Shown here: positions 36,575-45,268 of the stretch, piece by piece
Position numbering within the stretch: the stretch's first letter is position 1
Layout: the number at the start of each line of letters is the position of its first letter
DNA from: Moellerella sp963519845
Lineage (GTDB): Bacteria; Pseudomonadota; Gammaproteobacteria; Enterobacterales; Enterobacteriaceae
DNA length: 64,000 nt
Direction of reading: 5' to 3'
Assembly (NCBI GenBank): GCA_963519845.1
Contig: CAUQNX010000003.1
Span: 62,001-126,000, forward strand
Translations under genes and position numbers: made by a program
The notes under the pieces: generated by a model
The model's input: the letters and a program-made list of their open reading frames with translations, nothing else
What the model was told of the DNA's origin: nothing
The model's database searches: none

Positions 36575-39097
36575 CTACAGATTATTATCTGTTTCATTAC
36601 GTTTATTTGATAATGGTTTACAAGGAATAAATAATCCTTGATTAATTGTTTCTAAATTCTCAGGAAAATTAATTTCACATTGTGCTTCGCCACCCCAATG
36701 GATAATCATTGCTTCATTGGAGTTGATACCACTGACGTAGGCATATCCATTATCAGTCACTATTCCAGTTTCCTTTCCTTTCAAATTTGTAATCTGGGCA
36801 CCAAATGGCGGCGCAGAACCGTCAGACATGCGCATAGAAAGCATCATTTTTTCACCAGATAACACATTAAACTTACGATAACCAATCGCCCCTTCCGTTA
36901 ATGTCGCTTGAACAATAGAGTCAGTTATTTCGGCATTATTTGGTAATGCATTTAAATCGACTTTAACTTTACTGCGGTAGTAGCTATTCAGGTCAGGGAC
37001 AACAACTTTACCGAATGCATTTGATACAATAGGGATCCCACGGTCTGATACGGGTATTTTAGCGACACCATCAGTATCGATGAGTAGGCGTGTTCCCCCA
37101 ATATTTGACACTCGGTGAGCATCAGCACCATTTAAAGTCATGGTGAATCCGCCTTGAGCCCCTAACCCAAATGACGTGTAATTATTGTGAATATAGCTGG
37201 CATTTGCGGTTAACTTAGTATTATCACCATAGTGAGTAATATAGGTGCTTGTGGTCCCACCTTTATTGGTTGAACCTGCGCTGACTTGATAATTGGTTCT
37301 ATCTGACAGCTTGTTATAATAAGTTGCCCTATTAACTGTATCATCCCGCGTTGCTTGTAATGAATAACCTATATTGGCACCATTTCCCCAAGGCATTGAA
37401 GCTGAGATATAAAGACCATCATCATTTGTTTCGTTATATTTATTACGATAAGCCGATAACGAAATATTAATGTTTTTCAGACTTCCCAAATCTAAGGTCT
37501 TCGTCACCATTAAATTGTAGCGATTGCTTTCTGGCTTATCCCAATAAGTTTGGTGTGAATAATTTACATAAGCTGTAATTTTCGATTCCCTAAAGTTTTT
37601 ATTTAGAGAAATTACATACATTTCTTTATTGCTGCCTTGACGTTCGTCTGAGTTTTTAGCAGTTAAAAAATCAGCCACAGTCATAAAACTGCGTTCTGAG
37701 AAGCGGTAACCTGCGAATTGGACTTGGCTATCATAGTCATCAAAGCGTTTCGAATAGTTTATTCGATAAGAATTTCCTGTGAGTTTTTTATCATTAGTGA
37801 TATTTGCAATAGAATGCGTAATATCGAAAGATAAGGCACCAAATGCTAATAAATCTCGGCCTACACCCACGTTAAATGCATTATAGTCTTGACTATTTAA
37901 TGAGCCTGCAAGCAATGACCAACCATTAGTGACACCCCACGACATTTCACCACTCGCGAATGTATCTCCATTTACACGGTGATCCATATCTGTTGGGCGA
38001 CCAACAGCTAATTTATATCGAACACTACCTGGTCGAGTTAAATAAGGAATGTTGGCAGTTTCAACCTGATATTCTTGGACAGAACCATCTTGTTCTTCGA
38101 TTCGAACATCCAGCTTACCTGTTGTCGCATCACTTAAATTTTGAACACGAAAAGGACCGGCAGCGACTTGTTCTTGATAAATAACCCGCCCTTGTTGGCT
38201 AATAATTACCGTTGCATTGGTGGTCGCAACACCAGTTATTTCAGGTGCATACCCACGTAAGTTGGGTGGAAGCATTAATATATCAGAGCGTAAACTTATA
38301 CCTGTAAATCGAAAACTATCGAATAAATCCGTGTTGAAATAGTCTTCACCCAGAGTTAATTTAGCTTTAATACTGGTTAAAGCTTTATAGGCGTAAAGTC
38401 GGCTCCATTGGAAATCATGCTCATTTTTACTGTTCGATCCTGTTTCTCGTTGGGCACGCCCTTGCCAATCCCCCCTAAAGCGCCATGCGCCAAGGTTCAC
38501 ACCAGTAACACCATTTGCCGTCACGTTATAGTTGCTATTTTTATCATGAGGCTTATTGGCTCTTGTGTTAATGTTGTAGTCTAAAATAGCCCCTGAAATC
38601 CCTTCATCCCAAAGAGAAGGCGGATCCCAGTTAGCCGTTCTATATTCAAGATAGGCTTGAGGAATACTCAGGTATAATGTTGAGTCAGATAAATCCCCTC
38701 GAGCTTGAAAACCGGGTAAACTGAGTAAATCAAGGCACTCATTATTATGCCACCACGTAATTTGCTTCAAAGAACTAGCCGTTAACCCTAACTGTTGAAC
38801 TTGTTCTTGGGTAATACACACAAGGCTTGCTTCAGGATCATTTTCAGAGGCATAGAATGAAAATCGTTGCTCAGGCAGAGTTTCTTTATTTACTTGCACT
38901 TTGAGAGGGTAAGCGCCAGGCATAATATAACCAGCACGTGAGAATTGCTTAATATCGATGTTTTTTTTATCTTCTAAATCAAATAACGCCGTATTAAATT
39001 GCATAGTATCGGCAGCATATAACTGAGCTGATAATGACCCAAAGATAATCATTATCGTTGTCGTTATTATATTTATTTTGTGTTGTTTAAAAAACAT
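36575..39097 (-). CDS. Outer-membrane fimbrial usher, operon B
   Basis: 840 aa from the ATG at 39097 with AGGGA upstream (an ATG three codons earlier is nearly equal). N-terminal FNTALFDLEDKKNIDIKQF, plug region TTNATVIISQQGRVIYQ and GPFRVQNLS, barrel strands with SYRINYSKRFDDYDSQVQFA, and C-terminal AQCEINFPENL. Same architecture as the operon A usher but clearly divergent, so the operons are old paralogs and not a recent duplication. Confidence 0.93.
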   Translation of the reverse strand: MFFKQHKINIITTTIMIIFGSLSAQLYAADTMQFNTALFDLEDKKNIDIKQFSRAGYIMPGAYPLKVQVNKETLPEQRFSFYASENDPEASLVCITQEQVQQLGLTASSLKQITWWHNNECLDLLSLPGFQARGDLSDSTLYLSIPQAYLEYRTANWDPPSLWDEGISGAILDYNINTRANKPHDKNSNYNVTANGVTGVNLGAWRFRGDWQGRAQRETGSNSKNEHDFQWSRLYAYKALTSIKAKLTLGEDYFNTDLFDSFRFTGISLRSDILMLPPNLRGYAPEITGVATTNATVIISQQGRVIYQEQVAAGPFRVQNLSDATTGKLDVRIEEQDGSVQEYQVETANIPYLTRPGSVRYKLAVGRPTDMDHRVNGDTFASGEMSWGVTNGWSLLAGSLNSQDYNAFNVGVGRDLLAFGALSFDITHSIANITNDKKLTGNSYRINYSKRFDDYDSQVQFAGYRFSERSFMTVADFLTAKNSDERQGSNKEMYVISLNKNFRESKITAYVNYSHQTYWDKPESNRYNLMVTKTLDLGSLKNINISLSAYRNKYNETNDDGLYISASMPWGNGANIGYSLQATRDDTVNRATYYNKLSDRTNYQVSAGSTNKGGTTSTYITHYGDNTKLTANASYIHNNYTSFGLGAQGGFTMTLNGADAHRVSNIGGTRLLIDTDGVAKIPVSDRGIPIVSNAFGKVVVPDLNSYYRSKVKVDLNALPNNAEITDSIVQATLTEGAIGYRKFNVLSGEKMMLSMRMSDGSAPPFGAQITNLKGKETGIVTDNGYAYVSGINSNEAMIIHWGGEAQCEINFPENLETINQGLFIPCKPLSNKRNETDNNL

Positions 39098-39136
39098 AAA
39101 AAACATCCCTAAAAAACATCAATATAACCTTTAGAA

Positions 39137-39682
39137 TTAATAATAATCGACCTTGAACCTTAATAAGGTTTGGTAATTACCCGCTTTAACAGGACGATAA
39201 TTGCTGACTAATTGCATTTGATATTTCAGTATCATTGTTCCTGGCGTAATTCCTAATGCAGATAATGGCTTTCCTGGTGTAATGGAATATCCAGATATAT
39301 CATGCAATGCTAATTGCACTCCTTTTGCTTCACCCGAGAGTGTAAAAAAATCACCGTCTGATGGACCATCAAAAGTGACTTCGAGTGAATTCCATTCGTT
39401 ATTATCTTTTGAATATTTTTCCCAGCGACAATCAACGAGTTTAATATTAAATTCTTTTATGGGGCCTTTTCCAACTTCGCGAATATAACTTGTTGGAAGC
39501 ACCCCCATATTAATGGTCTGATCCCTAGACCCGATATCTATTGCACAGGCAGTATCAACTATTTCGCCATTCATTGTGACTTTCCCCCATCCATTAGGTG
39601 ATGCAACCATCTGTGGCGAAAGAAATAATGTTAGAAGAAATAGGGAAGATACTTTTCTTTGTAAATAGATAAATCCTTTCAC
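39137..39682 (-). CDS. Minor fimbrial subunit, operon B
   Basis: 181 aa. Signal peptide ends MVASPN. WGKVTMNGEIVDTACAIDIG carries the first Cys and LVDCRWEKY the second; it ends LLRFKVDYY. Same position as its operon A counterpart between major pilin and usher (MrpB-like). A bulged hairpin separates it from the major pilin. Confidence 0.82.
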   Translation of the reverse strand: MKGFIYLQRKVSSLFLLTLFLSPQMVASPNGWGKVTMNGEIVDTACAIDIGSRDQTINMGVLPTSYIREVGKGPIKEFNIKLVDCRWEKYSKDNNEWNSLEVTFDGPSDGDFFTLSGEAKGVQLALHDISGYSITPGKPLSALGITPGTMILKYQMQLVSNYRPVKAGNYQTLLRFKVDYY

Positions 39683-39705
39683 TTTAACCTCAGACTTAAT
39701 TAGGT

Positions 39706-39746
39706 GATTAATAGAGGAGTACGGAGGTATTCCTCTTCAATTAATC
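39706..39746 (-). other. Hairpin directly after major pilin gene, operon B
   Basis: Arms 39706-39718 (GATTAATAGAGGA) and 39731-39746 pair with a three-base bulge around a 12-base loop, starting three bases after the pilin stop. Same location as the hairpin in operon A, though the sequences differ. Confidence 0.65.
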
Positions 39747-39748
39747 AA

Positions 39749-40312
39749 TTAGTTATAAGTTAAGGTAAAGTTAGTGACACTTTCAAATTTACCTAATGGA
39801 ATCTTATCTACTGCAACGTTTGCACCTTGTACATAAGCGCTATAACGCAGTGTGTTGTCACCCGCTTGCAGTTGGTGTTCTTGAGCTGTTGCAACACCCA
39901 TATCTAATGCTGAGCCGTTTGTATCAGTTAATTGAATACCGACGTTGCCAGCAATAGTTGGATCGGTTGCATCTAAGCCAGTTACACCTAATAATTTAGA
40001 GTTGAAAGCAGCGCTAGAGCCAGAGAAAGTAATATTAACTTTGTCGTTGTAAACTTTATCATCTGCGTCTTTAGGGAACACACAGTCTTCTAATTCAATA
40101 TTGAATTGTTTAGCGCTAGAAGTACCACCATTCGCTAAAACAGAGTTAGCGATTTGGCCTAACCATACTGTTTGGTCGATAGAGTCAGAGCTAATTGAGC
40201 AAGGTGCATCGATAATTTCACCTTTAAATGTAACTTTACCATGCCCTTGATTAGCGAAAGCTGGAGATGCGATAACGGTAGAAATAAGTGCAGCTAAAAA
40301 TACTTTTTTCAT
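39749..40312 (-). CDS. Major fimbrial subunit, operon B
   Basis: 187 aa from the ATG at 40312, which follows GAGG. Signal peptide MKKVFLAALISTVIASPAFA. Pilin marks: GKVTFKGEIIDAPCSISSD, ELEDCVFPK, and C-terminal ESVTNFTLTYN. FimA/MrpA class. Transcription should come through the HTH gene from the phase-variable promoter in the invertible element. Confidence 0.9.
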   Translation of the reverse strand: MKKVFLAALISTVIASPAFANQGHGKVTFKGEIIDAPCSISSDSIDQTVWLGQIANSVLANGGTSSAKQFNIELEDCVFPKDADDKVYNDKVNITFSGSSAAFNSKLLGVTGLDATDPTIAGNVGIQLTDTNGSALDMGVATAQEHQLQAGDNTLRYSAYVQGANVAVDKIPLGKFESVTNFTLTYN

Positions 40313-40395
40313 TTGAACCTCATTTATATATAACAACGTGATGATTACCCAATAATTAAGTAGGGCATAGTTAAAATTTTATATTTTTTAAATAA

Positions 40396-40785
40396 TTATT
40401 TGCTGTATAAAGAATTTAATATAGTTCCTGTTTGTCCATTAAAAATATAATGACAATTATCTTTTTCATCAAAGAGATTTTCACTTTCATGAATAAATGA
40501 ATTAGCATTTGGATGCTCTTCATTTATTTTCAATAGTATACTTTCGAAAAACGTACTAGGATTAGTATTTAGATAGAATAAAATTGAAAATAGCATCCCA
40601 CAGTTAACACTACATATTCCTCTTTCATATCGAGAAATTTGTTGTTGTGATATCTTTAATTTTTTAGCTAGGTCTTTACCACTCAGCCCTTTTTCTTTTC
40701 TAAGATGGAATAATTCCAAACCAATTTGTTCAGTTAGTATTTTTTGAAAGTTATCTATACTGGTTTTTAACTTATTATTTTTCAT
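40396..40785 (-). CDS. MrpJ-like HTH (XRE-type) regulator, operon B
   Basis: 129 aa. XRE HTH at residues about 20-75 with LRKEKGLSGKDLAKKL and KISQQQISRYERG, followed by a 50-residue tail. It shares the SQQQISRYERG block with the operon A regulator. It lies between the invertible element and the major pilin, so its expression should be phase-variable together with the fimbriae, unlike the classical Proteus mrp layout in which mrpJ is the last gene. Confidence 0.85.
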   Translation of the reverse strand: MKNNKLKTSIDNFQKILTEQIGLELFHLRKEKGLSGKDLAKKLKISQQQISRYERGICSVNCGMLFSILFYLNTNPSTFFESILLKINEEHPNANSFIHESENLFDEKDNCHYIFNGQTGTILNSLYSK

Positions 40786-40874
40786 ATCCCACCAATAAAG
40801 CTTTATGTAATGTGGCTATACAATCAGGCACGCTTACAAAACAAGCGAATTGATTGCTTTTCATTCAAAAAAAC

Positions 40875-41180
40875 GCAACATAATAAATCAAAATGTTGCG
40901 TTAAATTGGTTTTAGCTAATTTGGTTTATATATTAGAATTATCAGAATTAAAACCTTTAATTTGTGTATCTACTTATAAAAATTAGTGCATTTAACTAGT
41001 GGTTTTTTTTAATGAAAATATCAGGAATGGTAACTTTTTGTTGTAGATGACAATTTTTTACATTACTTAATTATTATCTCTAAAATGCATTACGACAACA
41101 GAGTTTTATACTGTTTGATTTTGGTTAGTCTGAGAATTATACTTATTAGGAATTTTAAACATTTTGATTTATTATGTTGC
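40875..41180. promoter_or_regulatory. Invertible phase switch of fimbrial operon B
   Basis: The 23 bases at 40875-40897 (GCAACATAATAAATC then AAAATGTT) are the exact reverse complement of 41158-41180, bounding a 306-bp segment. Each repeat contains a CAACAT/ATGTT dyad as expected of a tyrosine recombinase core. A FimB/MrpI-type recombinase gene lies 540 bases away. A promoter candidate TTGATT-17 bases-TATACT (41115-41143) sits near the right edge, reading rightward. In this orientation it points away from the fimbrial genes; inversion would aim it at them. Confidence 0.88.
41115..41143 (+). promoter_or_regulatory. Candidate phase-variable promoter (OFF orientation)
   Basis: -35 TTGATT (41115-41120), 17-base spacer, -10 TATACT (41138-41143), the best sigma-70 match in the element. 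Other weaker AT-rich candidates exist on both strands, so orientation is an inference. Confidence 0.5.
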
Positions 41181-41609
41181 ATTACCATTTGATTTTAAAA
41201 CAAATTTCACTTACTCCATTGATTTAAATGAATTACTTATATTTTTTTTTATTATATTCTTTTTTGGTGTTTTTTTTATTTTATTTAGTATTATTTAACT
41301 TTTTAAACTTAATAAAACAAGATTAAAATCTAAAAATATTGAATTCCCATTTTTTTATTCATTAAAATACTTTATGTGATATTCCAAATATGAATAGATG
41401 TGTGATCTCAATGTGTATTTATTGATAACGCACTATTAATTTTCTAAGATAATACCAATACTCATATTGCGAGTATTTAAATTATGATAATTGGTAAAAG
41501 AAGAATAAATGAAATTATTAACTAATTGTGTTTTGTGGAGTAGGAAATAACGTATTCATAGCTCTATTCATAGTATTAAAAATAATAATTACGTCCTCTC
41601 TCTATAAGA

Positions 41610-41655
41610 ATACCTCAGCTTTATAAAGCCAATAGGCTAAATAACTGAGGTATTT
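41610..41655 (+). terminator. Terminator-like hairpin facing the switch
   Basis: Arms ATACCTCAG and CTGAGGTAT, an inner AGCC/GGCT pair, followed by TTTTTTAT on the plus strand. It would end transcripts leaving the switch rightward before they run antisense into the recombinase gene. Confidence 0.6.
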
Positions 41656-41720
41656 TTTATATTTAATTCATTTTATAATAGTGAACTTTGGTTTCATGTT
41701 GACATAGCTCACTAAATTGT

Positions 41721-42278
41721 CTACTGATTAGACCAAATACCGCTAAAACGTTTTTCATTACTTGCTGTATAAATTACGGTATGAGCAATATTTCTATGCC
41801 CTAAATAGTCTTGAATTAATCGAGTATCTCTACCGAGATCAGCTAATGCATATCCACATGCATGCCTTAACATGTGTGGGTGAAGCTTGACGGGAAGACC
41901 CGCTATCTTTCCATATTGCTCAAATAAACGATAGATTTGGTAGCGAGAGATTTGGCTCTCTTTTTGTGAGATAAACAAGCAATCTGAGCTGGAGGTTTTC
42001 CACGAATCCCTCTCTATTAACCATCTTTCGATTGCCGTAAATTCCTCTGGAATTATAGGTTGAACAGTAGATAGCCCTCCTTTTAACCGCCTGATATAGA
42101 TAACTTTCTGTACTAAATCAATATCCGCCATTGTGATATGGGCAAGTTCGCTAACTCTCAGACCATGTAGGAAGCTCATTAATAGCAAGCAATAGTCTCG
42201 ATTAGGATAACGGCCTTGCTTTGTTGCTATTAATAAGGAATTAACTTCGGTGCGTGTAATAAATTTACGTTTAGTCAT
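41721..42278 (-). CDS. FimB/FimE/MrpI-type tyrosine recombinase
   Basis: 185 aa, the compact size typical of fimbrial switch recombinases, which lack the N-terminal arm-binding domain. Catalytic residues visible: Arg in HGLRVSELAHI (near residue 41), Lys in RRLKGG (near 70), HMLRHACGYALA box with His and Arg (near 138-141), second His in YLGHRN and nucleophile Tyr in VIYTASN (near 170). It should invert the 306-bp element upstream of the operon B regulator. It faces the same direction as the fimbrial operon. Confidence 0.92.
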   Translation of the reverse strand: MTKRKFITRTEVNSLLIATKQGRYPNRDYCLLLMSFLHGLRVSELAHITMADIDLVQKVIYIRRLKGGLSTVQPIIPEEFTAIERWLIERDSWKTSSSDCLFISQKESQISRYQIYRLFEQYGKIAGLPVKLHPHMLRHACGYALADLGRDTRLIQDYLGHRNIAHTVIYTASNEKRFSGIWSNQ

Positions 42279-43029
42279 TAAAATCTCATTTTTGTCTCAT
42301 TATATTTCGCTATATACCAATGATAGTGTTTATTATTGTTCGCTTTTTAAACAGCACCATAAGTAAAACAAAGCCTGTAATAACTTCATGCAAGCTAAAT
42401 ATGGCTTATTTATGGGCAATAATTGATTCAATCATCAAAAAAACAGACCATGAACCCGTTCATTTCTGAACACTAACTTTGAATCAACATGGTTAATTTT
42501 TGTGATGTACCCATCCCCATTGTATGCCGAAGAGAGTCTTAAAGCCGAAGCAATTCAAGAAGCAATAGCAAAAAAGTAGTAAAGGCTTCTGAGTGTAAAG
42601 ATTTAGCACGGAAGTCGTTAACCAAAATTAAGGTAACTATAGCTCAGACGTGAGCGAAATTTGTTACCGATACACAGCTAGTTTATCGAGCTAACACAAT
42701 AACAATGAAACTGAGGTTTTGGTTTATGTTTTGCATCTTCACTATGTGAAAAAATATATATGGAGCCACAAATAGGTTTATCATATTTATTGCTACTGAG
42801 GGTTAAATCTAAAACATCACATCAAAAAAACACTACTAATCAGTGAATAATGATCTAGAAAACACCAAATATTCAGTGGAAACTCAACTTTATGTATAAC
42901 AGCTTATATTAGGGTAAGCGCTTCAGAAAATTGAGTATTATTGATGAAGGGACATCGTTGCTCGCAGAACACGTTATCAGAGTGCGTGAGCGTTTGAGGA
43001 ATACAAAAATAAATTCGTGTAGATAATAG
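42279..43029. other. Region of mobile-element debris
   Basis: No intact gene. A decayed IS3-family fragment occupies 42778-43026 (separate entry). A 25-codon open stretch near 42501-42580 (YPSPLYAEESLKAEAIQEA) has a transposase-like look but I cannot place it. Confidence 0.4.
42778..43026 (+). mobile_element. Decayed IS3-family transposase fragment
   Basis: Matches the orfB part of the IS at 55475-56662 in colinear blocks: GGTTAAATCTAAAAC (42799 vs 56078), TTCAGTGG near 42877, GGTAAGCGCTTCAGAA, TATTATTGATGAAGG and ATCAGAGTGCGTGAGCGTTT. There are many substitutions and an internal deletion of about 30 bases. No inverted repeat ends remain. Stop codons in all frames. Confidence 0.8.
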
Positions 43030-43518
43030 CTCTTAATTAATCAACGAGCTACAAGCCATTGTTCTAAAACTATGTCCGCATACTTTCGTTTTAGTATCAT
43101 AGCCCATTACACATAATGCGTTGTTTACCGTGTTTTCACTCATTGGTTTTCTTGGATTATGGTCGCCGATAAAGATCAGTTCGTGGTTACCGCTAAATTG
43201 ATAGATCTGTTTTAAGATCTCAATGGCTTGTCTGCTTAAAGGAACTAAATGAGGAGTACGCATTTTTGATCCGCGATGTGAGTGTTTAACCCCTACTATC
43301 GCTTCACGCTCAGCTGGGATCGTCCACATTGCATTATCAAAATCGATTTCATCCCAACGAGTAAAACATAGTTCACTAGAACGAATAAAGACTAATAAGC
43401 TGAGCGAAGCCAACACCCATGTAATTCGAAGTATGACAAGTATACAAACATTATCGAAACGATGTATATACTCATACAGAGGTTGATGTGGGTTGGGTTG
43501 AGTTAAGTTGACATGCAT
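43030..43518 (-). pseudogene. Internally deleted P4-type integrase remnant
   Basis: The open frame encodes LLVFIRSSELCFTRWDEIDF through CGHSFRTMACSSLI, nearly identical to residues about 235-360 of the intact integrase at 60326-61573. The first ~235 codons are deleted and replaced by integrase-upstream sequence read in frame (MHVNLTQPNPHQP). The C-terminal part with the catalytic tyrosine is missing because IS debris adjoins. It cannot be active. An att copy lies 85 bases upstream of the remnant, exactly as for the intact gene. Confidence 0.9.
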
Positions 43519-43851
43519 TGACTGAAAACGCGAGGAAAGCCTTGTAAAACTGGGATTTCAGATACAAAAAAAGACGTCCGTTGACGTCTCTTGATGCTCT
43601 TATGGTGCGAAGGCCGGACTCGCTTTTAATAGACAATACATTGTTTTTATTTGGTATAAATTTATAGAGAATTTTTTGTATACTTAAATGTATACTTAGT
43701 GGGTTGAGGTTTGAAAAATGAGTTAATCAACACTAATACTAGCAATTACTAGCATTAGTGATTTTAACAAAAATGGAAAAAACATTAGTCACGAAAATAT
43801 TCTATTATTCATAGAAACAGAGTAATTCGAATTTCAGTAAGTTTTATTAGT
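43519..43851. other. Island junction region
   Basis: Holds the att repeat (43603-43622), a direct repeat TGTATACTTA (two copies near 43675-43699) and a hairpin CACTAATACTAG/CTAGCATTAGTG (43731-43760). The hairpin follows the lipoprotein stop and may be its terminator on the minus strand. No gene seen. Confidence 0.5.
43603..43622 (-). other. attL-like repeat of the leuX 3' end
   Basis: TGGTGCGAAGGCCGGACTCG repeats the last 21 bases of the leuX gene (61891-61911) with one base missing. About 150 bases on its left (integrase-upstream region, including the GACGTCCGTTGACGTCTCTTG block) also match the sequence left of leuX. It marks an island boundary. Confidence 0.85.
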
Positions 43852-44232
43852 TTAGTTAACTTCTATTTCATAGGTTTTATTAAAGTCTTTACCTGGGTAC
43901 ATTGTTCCATATGTGAATCCGCTGACTTTAATTGTAACCCTACCTTTCTTTAATGGCTTGCCATAAATAGTTATGTTATGAAAATCTTCTTTTTTAAAAG
44001 CTTCACCATTCCATTCTTGATTCCAAGTTTTTGGTCTCCAGCTTAAACCTGAATCTGTTGGATTGATTATCACTCCTGTTGTTTTGCCATCCAATGCTCC
44101 TCCTGATATTTGTATAACCTGAGAATACATCTCATTAATATTTGCATCTGGAAGCTGACTTGGCATTATTTTAGGTGTCGGATTACCACAGCCGACAATT
44201 AAAAAAAATAATACAGTAATAAGTTTCTTCAT
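43852..44232 (-). CDS. Putative lipoprotein, 126 aa
   Basis: Start at the ATG 44232 (MKKLITVLFFLIVGC). The lipobox LIVGC predicts lipid attachment at Cys15. After a Pro-rich linker (PTPKIMPSQLPDANINEMYSQ) come beta-strands ending YGTMYPGKDFNKTYEIEVN. The 'lpdanineMYSqvI...GGAL' opening resembles Ig-like/cadherin-like (He_PIG-type) repeats, suggesting one immunoglobulin-fold domain. First cargo gene inside the att boundary, downstream of the immunity genes; possibly part of the same cassette. Confidence 0.6.
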   Translation of the reverse strand: MKKLITVLFFLIVGCGNPTPKIMPSQLPDANINEMYSQVIQISGGALDGKTTGVIINPTDSGLSWRPKTWNQEWNGEAFKKEDFHNITIYGKPLKKGRVTIKVSGFTYGTMYPGKDFNKTYEIEVN

Positions 44233-44426
44233 CTTAAAAAACCTTTTTAAAAACAAGTGCGCAAAAAGTATTTTTTAGGAAATAATTCAAGGAGCTATCT
44301 TTCTTTACCCAGCCTTTAACTTCCCCCCAAGAGAAACAATTTAAATCAACTATCGTATTCACACTTGTTTAAGCAGTAATAATTGAGTTATCTGCCCTCT
44401 AAGATTGAATAGTCACCAGTTCAATT

Positions 44427-45134
44427 TCAACTATAAATTTCAGTATAAAGTGGAAGTAGCCCTAACGCAGTTAATTGTATTTCGATTTTATTGGCTTTTT
44501 TGATGTCGTCTTTATTTGAACCATCAAACACATGGTCAGTACTGATAATCAACGTGCCACTATTTTTTTCATTTTCAATATCGATAAGCTGAGCAGCCAT
44601 AGGTAATTGTTCTGGCGTTATTTTTTTATTCAGATAAAGCATCCAACCGACCGGTAGTCTATCTGAAAAAACATTTTTTTCATTTAAGCGATATTGATTT
44701 GTATGAACTAATATTTTAGGTAAATTAAAATTATTTTTTATTAAATTTAATATTGAGTTTTTAATCTTATATTGTAATTCAGATTGATCTTCTAGTACTA
44801 AATTCAATCTAACTTTATAATTATCAAAACTTTTAGCAAGATAGTTATTAATTTGTATACTATTTTTATCTCCATTCCAAATAGATGAGCCATAAATAGG
44901 AGATGACTTTGTTAATTTATCGACAAATTTATTTTTGATATCCGTATTTAGAGTACCATTTTCGATGAGTTTTTTCTCAAGAGCTTCTTTTTTTGAGCTC
45001 CCAGTGAGATACCAGCTTGATTGACCAGAGATCTCATTTATAAAATTTGAAAAATACAAGTAATCATTTATTACATCAGGAATGGAATAGTTTTCCTTGT
45101 TTAAATAAATTTCTATATTTAATGACAGCTTCAT
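44427..45134 (-). CDS. Imm52-family immunity protein, copy 2
   Basis: 235 aa, cytoplasmic. The C-terminal block FSDRLPVGWMLYLNK through IQLTALGLLPLYTEIYS is the Imm52 signature; Imm52 proteins neutralise Tox-REase-5 nuclease toxins. Its last 80 residues differ from those of the neighbouring copy at only seven positions by my count, while the N-terminal 150 residues are largely different. It lies 135 bases after copy 1 with a toxin-gene remnant between them, so it probably protects against a different, lost toxin. Confidence 0.82.
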   Translation of the reverse strand: MKLSLNIEIYLNKENYSIPDVINDYLYFSNFINEISGQSSWYLTGSSKKEALEKKLIENGTLNTDIKNKFVDKLTKSSPIYGSSIWNGDKNSIQINNYLAKSFDNYKVRLNLVLEDQSELQYKIKNSILNLIKNNFNLPKILVHTNQYRLNEKNVFSDRLPVGWMLYLNKKITPEQLPMAAQLIDIENEKNSGTLIISTDHVFDGSNKDDIKKANKIEIQLTALGLLPLYTEIYS

Positions 45135-45178
45135 AATTAATCCTTAAGGCGTATGAAATACTTTTATATTCATAAACC

Positions 45179-45250
45179 CTATCGTCGTAACTCGCATCTC
45201 CCCACTCACATCATTACTACCTGAGGTGGTAGGGAAACCGATTATTCAAG
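45179..45250 (-). pseudogene. Remnant of a Tox-REase-5 toxin gene
   Basis: About 70 bases between the two immunity genes match the 5' part of the intact toxin gene (46588-46660): GTCGTAACTCG against CATCGTAACTCG, and GTAGGGAAACCGAT against GAGGGAAAACCAAT. Translated, it reads GFPTTSGSNDV where the intact toxin has GFPSSSGSGDD, then runs out of frame to a stop. Confidence 0.7.
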
Positions 45251-45268
45251 GTTGCCAATTAAATTTAT

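Larger units (their letters stand above)
40786..41720. other. Region with invertible switch, no gene
   Basis: 935 bases between the HTH gene and the recombinase gene. It holds the 306-bp invertible element (40875-41180) and a plus-strand terminator-like hairpin (41610-41650). Outside these I see only AT-rich sequence; a short dyad ACCAATA(C)...TTGGT lies near 41453-41495. Confidence 0.6.

Noticed and set aside
43030..43518. A second functional integrase
   Set aside because: The open frame lacks the N-terminal domain and the catalytic tyrosine, and is fused to upstream non-coding sequence.
43603..43622. Second tRNA gene at the left island end
   Set aside because: Only the last 20 bases of the tRNA are present; the anticodon arm and 5' half are missing, so this is an att repeat.
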